Assembly (NCBI RefSeq): GCF_002443255.2
Contig: NW_019211455.1
Span: 15,904,440 to 15,968,439, forward strand
DNA length: 64,000 bases
DNA from: Varroa destructor
Lineage: Eukaryota; Arthropoda; Arachnida; Mesostigmata; Varroidae
Reading direction: 5' to 3'
The notes under the pieces are model-generated. The model was not told the DNA's origin. It did no database searches and saw only the letters and a list, made by a program, of their open reading frames with translations. The translations under genes and the position numbers were made by a program. Shown piece after piece: positions 13,001 through 26,804 of this stretch (positions are counted from its first letter, which is position 1; each line of letters opens with the position of its first letter).

Positions 13001-16000
13001 GAGCGCATTGAATGTGGGTCACTGAATGAACGATTAATAAGGGAAATGTTCCTGCTAGTTACTACTGTTTTATTACCGAACGGTGTCCCTTTTCTATCGT
13101 TGTACGCTCACAAACAGCGAAAGCACAGGAAGCTCCATGCTTTATATTACCAGGCGTGCATTAATCGGATACGACAGGGTTGTACCCGCTGCAGATGCAT
13201 AAGGCTTCCACGGGTCACGAACAACGAAGCTGATTTTAACAACGTATCGGTGCCATAGTATCATACTGTATTCCATATAATACATATAACACAACATGAA
13301 GAACACTGACAAAAACCATATAGTTTCCGCTAAAGAAACATCATTGGAGATGGATATATATAGCTTCTTTTTCCTGAATGAACTCTTAAGGCGTGGCATC
13401 GCGAAACTTTTCGTTCAAAAGAAAGGTAACGCTTTTAGCTATGGCTTCTGCAGAAGTAGATACTTGTGTGCCTCCAACCCCAGATGGCTACGCGGGTTGG
13501 CCAAAATCCAAAATGTTACTATTTCCGAAAAAAGTGTAGCTCCTTCGTAACCTCAAAGTAGCTTCTTCGTGTGGATTAAGTGACAATCATAGCCAAGAGG
13601 ATTACTTTTTCATTTTGAGCGTACACCATCCGAATGGTTTCCCACAGATGATTCGTACGCCTTAATACGCAGCCCACGTGCCCATGTTGTCCACAGTAAC
13701 AATATTTAGCTCCTCTGGTAGTATTATCTTCGATTGCTCAACAAATCTAACGCCTAATTATAGTTGTGCTGGACAAAAATTAACAAATACAATAATGCAA
13801 AATGGTAAGATAGAAAATCTCAGGTGGAACTTGTTTGTCTGGCGAGTATCTTTGGGAGCAAATCTAACCAGACAAAGTAAATACAGTCACTTAGTCACTA
13901 AACTGATCGAAATCCCGACGATGACGCGCTCCCTAAAAATACTTACTATACATGTCGCAAAATGTAGAAGTACTATTCTTCTTAGTATCAGTACTTTCCT
14001 GTGTCATCGTGCCAGAGCGACCTTCGATCCCGTGACGTAACCCTACGTAATGATACAGGGTGTGTGTGTCCCGTATGCATGCAGTAAATTTTCGCAAAAA
14101 GAAAAAGGCAAACATCTTTTTAGGAACTTACCGGATTCGAATGTTTCCAGGAATGACCAGTCACTTTTCTAATCTAATAATCTAGTATTTTCTATTTCTT
14201 GTTATTCAATTAAATAATCCTATCGCTAAGAGGCTTCTTCATGCCATATCCCAAAAAAAGGATTCCGTCGGGTCCTGACCACTTTGTATTTCTTTGTTGC
14301 TAGCGGTCATTACAGAAATTCCTAAAATATCACAATGCACACTCGAGCGCTGCGAAGTTCATCACTATTTATTTGGCAGAAATACATGAATCTAGACCTA
14401 GTCTTATACGTAGTAGTAATGTAGGTTATCGTGATATTACGATGTGTCCTTGGATATAAAAAAGGATTTAGAAGTAAGCAAAGAATAGAGCCAATAAAAA
14501 GTTACCCAGTGACAATTGGACTTTCCACTACTTAAGCGTGCGTCTATGTGCCGACAGTTATTTGACATTTATAATAACTGTTTATGGAAGTTTCGCTGAA
14601 GTTTCGCAGCGAGAACCATGAGGCATAACGTTGGTACCAGGGGATCACTGTGTACACTCCCTAAAGGCTGTTTGGTGAGTTTTTCCTTATTAAACTGTAT
14701 TGCTATAGTTTAATTGATGAAAATTCGAACTACGCGGAGTTGATGCGAGTTGCTCGTGCGTCACAATCATTCTTTCTTCATACTCCGCTGTTGCGTTCTT
14801 TCAATGTAACATTCTGTTCCATTCCGACTGACAATTGTCTCGCTGTTGGTGTTAGCGAAAACAAAAAACGCCGCCATCATTCTTGGGCGCCGCTCTTGTG
14901 ACTCATGGACACATCTCTTAGAACTTGAAAGGGGCATTCAACGAAGCTTGAGGCTTTCATAAATACCCGACGATAAATGAGACGATCATACTGCCTATGT
15001 TTGTAATGCTGCGGAAAGATATTCTGTATCGTCTGTTTAGGTATGTAGACAGCGTTCTTTCTGCGCGCCCTGAACGCTTATTTTCTTCTTCGGAGTATCT
15101 AAGCCAGGCTAAACGAAATATAAGCAGACAGCCTTAGTTAACGCGATGCCATCGAGTCTTCGAAATGCTGCTTGTTACAAGATCCTCTTGTTATTTATTC
15201 GATTGGATATTTTATACTTGTTGCGTCATTGATACCGACGCGACGCTCTCTGGAAGCAGGCTATAATCTGCCCGTGCTTAACGCCTCGAATGAGTGTATA
15301 GTACCTTGTCGTAAGTATCTATACGGTTCTATTCAATACAGGACGCAAATAGACGATATTGCTTAATAAATGTATTGTAATCTTAGATCAACATACGCCC
15401 TTATTCGGTATTTAGCTAACTGGAAACTTACACGGCGCTATTCCAGAGAATCGAAATAAGACCTATCCAAGTAGAAAAAGACAATCCAACAATCCGATAC
15501 GAGTTTCGAAGATATCCAAAGGCAATTTTTGCGGAACAGGTCGAATTTAAAGGTCAAAGGAAAAATAAGGATCTGTAATATTTAATTTTACTATAATAAA
15601 CAATTTGAGTAATGCCGGTTCGATGTATTTCTGTTATGTGCGGTAGATATAGGTATTCATGTTATACATATGTACATATAAATTTGATTCGGATTAATTG
15701 ATTGTTAATTCGTCTCCTACAAATTGGCCTGAGGAAGAAGACATTTAGGCCAGTTAGGCTGGTCGATTTAGAGGACGTTACCGATCTGACTGTTGTACCT
15801 ATCGTTACTCAGGCGCATGCCCTATTCAGAAAAGAACGACAATTCTATTGAGCTTCGTTCTATTTCGCAAACGTCTATCGAATCTTGGTCGCGGTAGTGC
15901 ACTAGCCACAACTCAGTTCCTATGATTAGGCCCTCTGTGAACATGCCAACTAATTAATACGCGTAAACACATTAGGTTTACGCTACCGCATTATAAGGCC

Positions 16001-18345
16001 AGTAGACGTGCGATACGCATAATACCGTCACACATACACACTATGTTAGAGAGTTATGATAACTTAAAGGCACAACTCATTTGGACCGCTAGCAGGCTAC
16101 ATTCACTAGCGCCTACTGCTCCGCACTGGTTAAGCTTAGCAATGGCCAACCAACTTCAGAATCAGCATAAACAATGACAACAAGATAGCAGCCAGAACGA
16201 CGAATGGAACCGAGCCGCAAACCACGGGAGTCGGTACCCGGCCGGCCAGAAACTCTGAGATGCAAAGTGATGAAAACACGGATCAGCTGCGTACGGGTCT
16301 GATGAGTTAGTCATGACAAATACGAAGGAAAGAATCTGAAAAGCGGCAGTCAAACGCTTTTGAAAGATGCAGCTCCCGAGGTGAATATGGCACAGGAGAA
16401 TGACGCCTGCTCTAGCCACAATTAGAGAAGCCTAACAATATATTATCCCACACGTGGAGACAGGCCGAACGCAAAGCAAACCGATACAACTACATGTAGT
16501 GTTTACCACAGCGTACGACGCTAGTCGGCCTGACGCGTAAGATCGGCGCGATATAGTACGGCTTTTTGCATGACGTCGTTACTAACCGACTTTCTCATCA
16601 AGTACATTTCGACCCGAGAGATATCTGAAACGCGCCATCACGTGATCATTTTCTCCTTATCGGATCTCCCGACTAGCGCGTACCACGACGCGACGAGAAG
16701 GATTTCGTGTGCTGAATCATTGCTTTGTCAATTTGAATATCAATTAATCGGCTGCGTTCGAAGAGAACCACTAGCTCCCACGCGCGGACACAACTTTCCT
16801 TGGCCTGCTTTTTGCTTATAAACATATGCCCATCTTTATGCACAGTTTTTTTTCTGTCGAAAACTACATATAGTAGTTAGACAGAGAGTTGTTTTTTCAA
16901 TATCGAGAATGAAACGAGTCGAAAAGTAGACAAGGCGACAACCAGCCTGTTAAAAAAACCGTGAAATGGTCGAAAAGGAACAGCCCAGGTCAATTCGAAA
17001 TTGTGATTATCGCTTTGCTAGGTTTACAGACCCTCATAACGAGAATGTGACACGGAACGAAAGACGCACGAACGTTAGTACTGTCACGTTCGAATTTGCT
17101 TGACTTCGTTGATTTTTCCTTCATAATTTCGTCGCAGCTTGGAAACGTTTGTTCTGCCCAACAAAAAATTGGCAAGTTACCATTTACACGAATTTGACTT
17201 TATTTCAATTTGTATTGACGCGCCATGATACCTTTTCGTCTTAGCTTTCTCCCTCTCCTTCGATTGTATTTGCGTGTCATCAATAAAGGCGTAGTTACTT
17301 ATTGATTTGTTTATAAATGAATCATCTCGATTACGAAACACGTGGACCGCACATATATTCCTTTCCTCACAGAGATCGGACGGGCATTGGCCTGAACGTG
17401 GGAGACTGGTTGCTTTCTCTCTACCGCTTTCGCTTAATGTTGTCCTGCTTATGCAAAACAACGACTTAAAGAATACGATTTCTCAGCTCATTTTTGTTCC
17501 TGGAGGCCGAATTACTGACTTTCAAAAGAACGATCCTAGTTGTATTCGTACACTTTGGCCACGCGGAACTCGAAATTGGTCGAATAAGAGTGGTAAATTT
17601 GAAAATTATAAGTGAGCATTTTCTATAGGTATAATAGTAAGCTGTCATGGAACGATCGATGAGCGACCAGCAACATACGAATGGATCAGGTGCTCCCTGT
17701 TCAGATCAGGTGGCCGAAACAAGCCACTCCTAGCGAGCTGGGAGTTCACCAAAAAAAGATTTATCATGATAAATATATTCTTCAATAGCCAACATTCTCT
17801 TAGCGGCATCAGACTAGATGTCCTGTTCGGAGACTTCATTTGACCACAGAGCATTTCTTGCGCGAATACTCTTAGTGCTGATGGCTTCAATTTGAAGGCA
17901 GTAGCATCAGTGGGATAACAACAACCACAGCCACAACAGCAGTAAAGGCAAGCGCAGTACTGAGGTAGCAACAGACAGCAGACCCTCGCAGAAGTGAGTG
18001 CCGTTAAAGTTGTGCGTACGCGACCTGCATATGCTCAGTCGAGCCATCAGCGGAAGCTGTAGACCAGGATCAGTGAGCCTCTCTGGCCACTAGCGGTTAC
18101 TTCTGAAACTTCTCTTCGTCATCAGCCGTTGACTACGCCGACGTCCGTCGCACATGGACGTTCGGAACGATATACTAACAACAGTTGCCTAGTTAGAGCG
18201 AAGAAACAAAAGAAAGCCAAAATAAATACGACCTGCTAACGCCAAATTTACATATGTGCATATGTTTTGCGCCTCGCGACCAGCAGCTGTGTGCAGTGTG
18301 CATGTAACTCGTTGTATAGTGTATATAAGCAACACTCTATACCTC

Positions 18346-18364
18346 TATATATATATATATATAT
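18346..18364. repeat. (TA)n microsatellite
   Basis: A perfect 19-base alternating T/A run. Confidence 0.97.
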
Positions 18365-21300
18365 GCTGGTGCACAGCATTCTGTGAATACATGAAATACA
18401 TTCAAGAGGGTACTTGAAATTTACAAGGCGAACGATGTAGTAAATTCATCTCAGTTTGACTGTTACTATCAGTGTTAATTCAATGTAAATAATGTTCACC
18501 GTGCTACGTATGTCTAAAATAACTTTTTCTTACCGTTGCAGTTCCTGCTTCTATAACTCTCGTATATATAACCGACCTACTCGTGCGCGTTTCTTATATA
18601 GCTGATCACTTATTAATATGGCTTATTAATTATCGAATGAAGTTAGGCACTGTAGTACTGAATTCTAGTCGTGGATCTTATGAAAACAACGTTTCCTGTC
18701 AATATTCGTAACCCCACAGGCGTTCTCCACTTAAGCTCGTGTTCTTTTTTGTTGCTCACGTCCTTTTTTGGCCTGCACCTAAGAGTAGGCACGTCGTGCC
18801 AATTTTTCCAATTGAGCATGACGATTGAGCCCCATTGAAGATCTACTACGAAAAACGAGAAGCACAGTATCATCTTGTGACGAGTTTGTTTCGTTGTGTT
18901 AACGTTTTGATCAAAGAACGCGCGCTTAGCTTCGTTTGAGATGATAGGAAAATGGTCCAGGGCTTTGACTATTTCTACTTCGGAAGAGATCTTCTCTTTA
19001 GCGTTCACGTTTCCGATGCTCGTTTCGTTGGCTGCCCCAAGCTAAAATTTTGTCCATGCCAACTGGCCGAGGAAAAGCCTTTTGAAAGAGTCTTTTATAC
19101 AGATACACGTCAAATATAATTCTGATACCAATATCTGCCAGCGTGTCCATTCACAGATGCGTTTCGTATACTTGAACGAAATTGGAAACACACGTGTCTG
19201 CCTTCTTGTTCAGTTGTACGACGTGTTTCAAGTACATACGTTGCATATATTTAACTGGGCTCAGATCGCAATTGGGCAAAATGCTACACTGCCTTTGAAG
19301 TCATTGGTTTCTATTAAAGTTCCATTATGGAGCACCGAACCACCTGTATCAACAATTCATTTCATTATCTACCAAATCAATCGTCAGTTAGATTATTACT
19401 CCCGATAGTGCCCGCTATCTGAATGATTGGGATGATTAGGTACGCCGTGCCTTAGTCCTTATCCATGCAGAATGCGGACAGATTTGTGATTTGTAGTGCG
19501 TCAAGCTTTCGAATAAAATGAAACAGAAGGCTGATATTGAATCAGTTGCGGAAATGATTAAGCTCCGTCAGCAAAGGCTTGAATTATAAGCAATAAAACG
19601 TTAGAGCACGATGGAATGAAATAGAAAGGAAGATTCATTGAAGATGAAGATGTGTTGTTGATAATCGATGATATTTGTTATTGCTAAGTTGTACATAATG
19701 GCAGTAAAAGATAATAAACACTGTTTGTAAAGCAGCGGGTTTGCGCTACAAATTCGATGCTTGTGAAGGATTTGCTTCATTCACCCGTATCAATTCGACG
19801 TAGTAAAAAATTGTGCTTAAATCCACAAAGCTGGCAATTTAGTTAGAGTCACCATTTCATCCACGTTTATGATACTAACTGAAAGTAACCGTTCGACCGC
19901 AGTATCTGCAATCGTGCCGCTTACGAAGGAACCCAATAAACACCAAACAATAAATAAATTGGATGTATAAGTGATTCAGAATGAAATCTGGCGCTGTAAA
20001 TCAAACCGTTAACCGTGGCTCCCTCTTCTCATTTGACGTTGAAGAGTTTAACTGTGACAAATTTGCACAAGAAATGTATTATCGTTGAACTCATCTCCGT
20101 TATATATGGTGATTAGCGAGCTTTACAAAGCTCATCCTCAAATAATTTTAAACGCGCGCCAAAAGGTATAGAGGGCGGCTGCGACAGATAATCAATCCCC
20201 TGGTTACAAAAAGTAGAAGTAATTGGCTCAACGTTCGTTAACGATATATACTACGTGCCAAAACCGTCTCCATGATGGTGCACTAATAAGGTATTCGCTT
20301 ATTAGATTTATAGTGTTAAACCCACGTGCCGACACACCTCAATTTGCGCTCCTAGAAGCCAACCGCAGGAAGTGATGCTTTTCGGCAGTGCCGGATGCAA
20401 AAGACAATTAAGAAATGGGCTATCTTTACATTGACTCTAAATCGCGTTCAGGGTTCCGGGTTCTCATCTTAGATGACCAAGCCATTTTTCGTAAAATAAA
20501 TTTCCCAAGGTTTCGTATTCGTAATGGATAAATATAATACGTTTAAAATTATATATCTGTTTCCGTTGACGCAACAGCCTACATGGTGCTGTTGATAGAT
20601 ACATCCTTGAAAACGTCCTCAGTTAATCACTAATTAGTGTTCAGATGAGGTTTCGCCAGTAGAAATTATAAGCTGGATCTGTAACCACGTGTCTATTACC
20701 CACGCGCTGAATATAGCAGGAGCAAAATTTTTCTCCATGGAAATTTTCTGCGAAATGGAAGATTCTTATAATGTTTTCAACAATTTACCCGGTGCCCAAC
20801 TCTGCACCTGTTTACTGCCATGAAAATGTCATGAAGAAGAACGGACACTTAAGTTTGGGCTTCACGATTTCTAGCGGAATCCATTCCCGCTCGCAAAGTC
20901 CCGTTCGACTACAATTTACTATATTTGCTAGTGAAAGATGACTACTTATTGGCCTGAAGGACTAGCGGTTTTCCAACAAGAAGCGTATGCAGTAACTGGA
21001 TTAAACAACGCAAACCAATATGTCCATAGAACATTACTGTAGATATAGGGATTTGCTCGCCACAGTAACAAAGACGTCAGTTGCAAACTATATTAGTTTA
21101 GTAAAGGACGGAATCAAGGGAGATATATCTAACCCACGCAACTCGATATTTCTGAGTAGTTTACGATGGCTATTCACATCGAATCGGTTTACTTCAACCT
21201 GCTTACAACGGCCATCGCCGAGTCACGGTGGATGGATTATTATCCCTCTCTCTCCTCATAACCTGACTTCGCAACTGTCTGCTTGTGCCCCTATTCCAAT

Positions 21301-21497
21301 CGTTACCGTCTGAGAACTGTAACGCGAAAGTACGGCGTCGCGTCTCGGATCGCTAATGTGGGAAATTCTGAACTGGAACCAGCCCCATCCACGACATACG
21401 GCAGCAAGGAAAGTTTGCCGAACAACCAAAATGCCACTGTCGAAACAAAAAAAAAAAAGAGAGAACTATGAAAAATAACTGGTTGAATTTAAAATGT

Positions 21498-21500
<3 letters not shown>

Positions 21501-21532
<32 letters not shown>
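21501..21532. repeat. (GA)16 microsatellite
   Basis: Sixteen perfect GA units followed by a short A run. The open frame on the opposite strand here is an artefact of this repeat. Confidence 0.98.
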
Positions 21533-21536
<4 letters not shown>

Positions 21537-22405
21537 CACACAGTAGTGCTTCCACGACGTTAACGATGGCCGGACAGCGGATTTTTGCCATTTGCTTTGT
21601 TTAAATAACCGCCGCGTTTATTGTAGCTGAAATTTTTTAGCCAGACTTCGGCATTCGCATTCCTAATCCTCTAGCGAACGTGGTGTCGCACGTTATCACG
21701 GCGAGCCTGCTGGCCAAAGATTCAACCAGCGTAAATGCCAATGTGGTTTTGCTTCCTTTTACAATTGAATCTAGTGTAAGAAGGATCGTAACGAACTAAT
21801 TTACTTTTCAATCTTCGAATAAATACGTTCGTTGGTAACGGTAATCTGAGGTGTTCACTGTTAGTGATGAAGACAACGTTTTGAGGAATAGGGCTACTAC
21901 GAGCTGTGTCGTGCCTAGTGTCGCAACAGTCGGCTACCCATACGTTTGGGCATGTTAATATGCATGGGTTTGTTTGAAGTAGACTGTAGTGCTCTACTTC
22001 TAGTTCCTTTTGGACCCCACCTCAGAAACGGCTTCTCTGTGCTCCAACCTGCTTGTCCTTAAAAAGATACTTAGAGTACGAACTGGTTTAACTGGATGGT
22101 GCTAATAAAATTTTGCTATTAATAATATGTAGTTATAATAGTGAAATAGGTCTCATAAAAGTGCACGTTCCTCACACAAACTCATACTCCAGTCATGTCG
22201 GTAATGTAGCTATCACAATATGTGGCTGCTGCTGGTTTCACAAATTCATATATTTGTTTTCAACGCACTAACCAAGAAAACTGTTCAGCTGTCTTTCTGA
22301 CACCAAGATCCATCGTCTCACGTCGCGCTTATAAAATCCATGATTTGACAGATACCGCAACACTTATTTCCCGCTTTTTTTTTTCATAATATTCTGGTAG
22401 GATTA

Positions 22406-22980
22406 TTATTTCCCTGCAGCCGTGCAAGCATTGGCCAATATAACCAGCCCAGAAACCCCAGCGTTCGAATACGGTGTCAAAGCGAGTGCCGTATCCGCTA
22501 TCGTCTCCACAATAGCCATACTGCTACCCGAGACAGTAGCTAGCCCAACGTACAGACCGTTGTCAATGCTGTTCTTGTTATGAGACGCGCTACCTGGCGA
22601 TGATGATGGTGCAGCGATCACTTCTTTGCCTATTGGGCTTAACGACATCTAATTGGATAGGTTAGGTTAGGTTGGAACCCAGACGCAAAGGCACGGCCGA
22701 TTTTCCATTGGAGGAGGCCAATCGTCCGCCTGCTCAACGGAGGCAGTGGAAAACAGACGTAAGGATCGAAACGTTTATTAGTGTATTCCGTGGCTGGCGG
22801 TGGCGCCACCATCTTTACCACCACGGCCTCATCGCATGCGTGCTCATCGTATAGCAGGACACGATCCGGAATTGTTTTAGCTGCACGCATAACCGCTCTA
22901 GTGGTACCAATAGCAGCTACGACCGTATTAGTAATCGCCGTAATAGCATCATAGTAGGAGTGGGACTCGTTTTCTTCCAA
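22406..22980 (-). other. Two overlapping open frames, unrecognised
   Basis: Two - strand frames, 22980-22639 (113 codons) and 22648-22406 (80 codons), overlap by about ten bases in different frames. The peptides are Ala/Thr/Ile-rich (for example ITAITNTVVAAIGTTRAVMRA, and GVSGLVILANACTAAGK at the end) and base composition is near 50% GC, above the local average. There is no splice donor at either end that I can see and no family I recognise. It could be an exon with an error or frameshift, an old repeat, or chance. Confidence 0.2.
22658..22674. repeat. Short interstitial TTAGG-type array
   Basis: TAGGTTAGGTTAGGTTGG, about three units of the arthropod telomere repeat, the last degenerate. It is far too short for a telomere. 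Confidence 0.6.
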
Positions 22981-23974
22981 AAATGGAATATTATTTCGCT
23001 TCTTGCTTCGTCACCGTCCTCTGAAATGACGACGTCGACTACATCGGTGTCGATACGTGACGTCGATCGGACGGTGGGTCGATTGGCATCACTGCAGTGG
23101 CATCATATTTGCTATGCCACCACGGTAAGAGCAACGTAGCAGGCCATCGGTGACCGTCAGTTATATCAGCTTGCTAGGAATAAATGCGTCTATACAATGT
23201 CTGTCTAACAAAACAGGTACTGCATCAAACGCTACTTTATGTACTAATTAGCATAGTTATGACTGTGCTGCGTACGATGAACATCTGACTAGTGCGTGTG
23301 TATACGCGTGTCTATTCGCATAGGTTGAATTTAAGTGTTGACGGCAACACTACACTTTTGCGCACTACACAAATTTCAGTATAGGTTTATCTAACTGAAG
23401 TTCAAGTTTGACATCGGGCAGTACGTCAGCATTAGAAGTCTGTGAAAGCGGACGTCAGGGGAGCATATCATCGATCTTTACATTTTACATATAGACACTT
23501 CGTATTGTCTTGTACCGGGTCGCGTGGTAAACATACCTTTTTCGTTTCCGTGTCTCGTGCGAGTTCCGCACTTGAATAAATGTCCAAAGTCGCTAAGTGG
23601 ATTCGCGCTAGTAACAGGTGGCTTGTCCTCTTAATCCACAACACAGACAGCTCACATAAACACACAGATGGCGAGCTTCATTTTGCACTCCTAATTTCGC
23701 AGTTTCGCAGAAAAACAATACCTGATCAAGCCAAATTTGGCAGATTGATCCACACAGCACAATCGTTCAATGCGCTGTTACCGCTTAAAACCAAACAAGT
23801 CTATTGCCTGCTAACCGCTCGCTGCCGCGAGAACTGCGCGGCTGCGCCCGTCAGGGACAAAAGAGAGCTACGGTCAGCAATAGCAGCTAGCCCTGCTGAC
23901 TGTTCGATTCTTAGTGGTTGGCGTGCCACCACGACCGGTCGTGATACAGAAGCAACTGCACGCCGGTCAGAATG

Positions 23975-23988
23975 ATGGTGGTGGTGGT

Positions 23989-24016
<28 letters not shown>
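23975..24016. repeat. (GGT/GGC)n trinucleotide tract
   Basis: About 14 GGN units, mixing GGT and GGC. It would read as poly-Gly, poly-Val or poly-Trp/Trp-like depending on frame, so it accounts for several overlapping open frames on both strands. Confidence 0.95.
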
Positions 24017-24019
<3 letters not shown>

Positions 24020-24047
24020 AGCGAGCGAGCGAGCGAGCGAGCGAGCG
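24017..24047. repeat. (GCGA)n tetranucleotide tract
   Basis: Nearly eight GCGA units directly abutting the GGN tract. Together they form a compound, strongly G-rich + strand of about 70 bases. Confidence 0.95.
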
Positions 24048-24230
24048 CAGATTCGCGGCCCACGACTTCGTGGGAGAGGGGAATGGTTTCGCCAGCGGTC
24101 CCATTGGCAGCTGCGGTGCAACGAAATGTGCGGAACATACCGGTAGAGGGCGCCATCCGTACAGAGAGAGGATGCGTATGGAGACGTGAATGCAGCGCGT
24201 TCACGCATCTTCAGCTAAGCTGCTAAGGAT

Positions 24231-26804
24231 AGATGGAAGGCCGAAAGGGGCAAACTGCTGTATGATTCTAGTCGCGGACAGATTTTGGTTCGTGTTTGGC
24301 TCGTGGGTGGTTAGATTTCGCTGAAAGCAGTGGTAGTTGATAATGTTGACAAAGCGACACTGAACGCAAAAAAATGACTAAAGCGACGGACTACGTTTCT
24401 TATAATAGAAGTGTTCTTCTTAATGCAGATAGTTCTGCTTGTAGTGTGAAGCCAGTTCTTACCAGTGTAGATATGCATGTGTCGAGCAGGTGAATCAGTC
24501 GTCTCGTGTAGATGAAAATCGGTCCTGGGCACGTCAACGCCAAAGGTTATCTTGTTTGTTTAACGACTATGTATCGTTATTTTCGCTGTACTAGCAGAAA
24601 CTCAAGTGGAATTTGTGACCTAAGAAAAAAGTATTACGTTACATTTAGGGGTAGAGTGATCACGTGTAGCCAAGCATTACATTGTTCCTTGTAATAAATA
24701 TTACATATTTAAAGAAAATTGTTTTTAGTGTCATTTTTGAAGCACAAGCTATACACGATATCAAAATAGTTCTCCAGCCAAAGTGTAATTGTATTTACAA
24801 TGAACGGAGATAAGTGTACGAAACTCACACTAAACAAAATAGTCTTATCAAAATTTTAAGACCATGTTGAACGTCAATTGCCGATCATCCTGGTCTTTAT
24901 TTTTATAGAAGCGAATAGCCCATACACCACTATGGCACGAGGTCGGCCTATCTGAAGCATGTATATTTAGCACAAAATGCCTGAAATCTGTTGCTTTCAT
25001 AGTTAGATAACTCAATTATAACTTTACGTTAACATTTCACTTCAGGATAACGTGATCGATGGCTGTCAACATGACAACTAGCTAAGGTTATGGAAGAGAA
25101 ATAAAGTCATAGCACGGAATTGGAATAACTTATTAAGAAAAGTTTGTGGCAATACCTTTACGTACGTACCAAATATTGTACGTCTATGCACGGGTAAATT
25201 GGCTTTTTTTTAGCAAATAGAAAAGCTGTAAATTTATACCACAAACAATTACTCCCGTAGAAGCATTGCCTCCCGATCGCCGATAAGGTTATCTTCACAC
25301 TCATTGTGTGACAACATGTATGTAAGAAAAATCGTCATGACAATTTACTGGTACAGTTTGCTATTAAACCAATTCCTGTTTGGAACAATTTCGATACTAG
25401 GCTAAGTGGAAAGGGCCTGTTCGAAATCAAGCGTAGGTCAAACAAAAAAAAGGACTCCAAAATGGTATGACCTTCGATTATTGATAAATGCTTGCAGCAG
25501 AAAAAAAACAGTGACATTTATTACTTTAATCACGACTAACAAAGTGGTTCCAAATAAAAGATAGCTTTTTTTTAGTTATATTGTATTCGACCTCGGTCTC
25601 TTCGTCGTCCACTCGACACAAACGTTAGAGCAACTTTAAAAATTAGGATTAATATAAAATTAAAAACTTATTATTTAAAATTTATTAGAGTATTATCTGT
25701 TGAAAAGGACACATAGATGTTACCGTCGGCTATAGTGGTGACGTGAGTAACTAGTGTTAAACGTAAATCGTTTTAAAGTTCGACAAACAAGGGCGCTGAA
25801 ACGTCAAACTTGTGGACAACTAATTACCTTGGTCAGTGGCAATTCATGAATAACTAAATATTGTAACTAGTAGTATAAAGGGTTATCGTCAGCCCGAAGA
25901 TTCATATCAATAGCACTAAGACTGTCGCCAGGGCAGCCGAATCACAAACGCGAGTCCACAGTGAGATGATATTCATTCATCATTTACCGAATTGTAGTCA
26001 CGCTATTGGCGAAATGCTCCAGTGAAGGCAGAGGCTTGTATACGATAGAGCGATTTCTCCGGTTGCGTCTGCTATTCGTCAACACGAAAAGCATTGCGTG
26101 TTCGCTTGAGAATACGAAACGGTTGAAAAGTTGATTCCGACAAGAGGCGGTAATTGGCCTCAAGCTTTATTAGGATCGTTGTATATTGTCAACAGTTCAC
26201 GTGAGCTATTGCTAAGCCGGGCAATAACCCGGGATCGTCTTTGGAGATAATTCGTGTCTACAAGGCTACCAGTCACAACATAACTAGTTATCTGTCATGG
26301 GCGTATACGTATGTGTCTATACGAGTTTTCAAATGCGAAGCGCGAAACCTCTCTAAACTCGGAAAAAATCGCCAGTTACGTTTAGTGTACCACGGTACCT
26401 TGCCCCTAATATTTGCATAGAACAATGCGGTCAGTCTAATACGTTTCTATTGCACGGGTTTGACTTCATGGATTTTTTAAGCTTAATTTTAAATCTAATC
26501 GTTTGTACTGAAAAAAAATTCTGCTGTCGCATATCGAAGAAATATAGGCCGTTTTTCTAGCTCGATGTATTTCAGATAATATAAGCTTCGTCGGATCGAC
26601 GTTGGCATCATTTGAAGGCTGAGATCTGGCAGTAATAGGTGGAAGGTTAGAATTGTCGGAGGATCTGCATTCAGACTCAAGATAGGGTGCCTTAGGACTG
26701 AATAAAATTTCTGCAAAATTTCTGTACATTTGGTAATTTTCTTACAATAAAGGCGCACATTCTGCCGGGGCCCATAAGAAATATCGCACTGTTTATGATT
26801 AGGA
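24231..26804. other. No supported gene
   Basis: AT-rich sequence with scattered A and T runs. I see nothing that looks like a gene or a named repeat until the mariner remnant begins. Confidence 0.5.

Larger units (their letters stand above)
10061..22400. other. No supported gene
   Basis: Several open stretches of 90-121 codons occur, for example 11784-12149 (-), 13678-14040 (+) and 18643-19008 (-). They lack recognisable domains. A moderately GC-rich patch at 11650-12150 could be a promoter or leader, but nothing fixes its direction. The two microsatellites in this interval are listed separately. Confidence 0.45.
23820..24230. other. GC-rich island, no supported gene
   Basis: This 400-base patch is much more GC-rich than its surroundings and contains the GGN and GCGA tracts. 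Long open frames occur on both strands, but they run through the repeats and are mutually exclusive. An open + frame runs in from 23580 (131 codons) without resemblance to a known family. The patch could be a promoter or 5' exon. I see no start codon followed by a convincing donor. Confidence 0.45.

Noticed and set aside
13678..14040. 120-codon + frame
   Set aside because: No domain or splice signals, and AT-rich codons like the surrounding non-coding sequence.
21353..21541. 62-codon - strand frame rich in Ser/Leu
   Set aside because: It is produced by the (GA)16 repeat.
23801..24226. Four overlapping frames on both strands with poly-His, poly-Gly or poly-Val
   Set aside because: They arise from the GGN and GCGA repeats, and none has other support.
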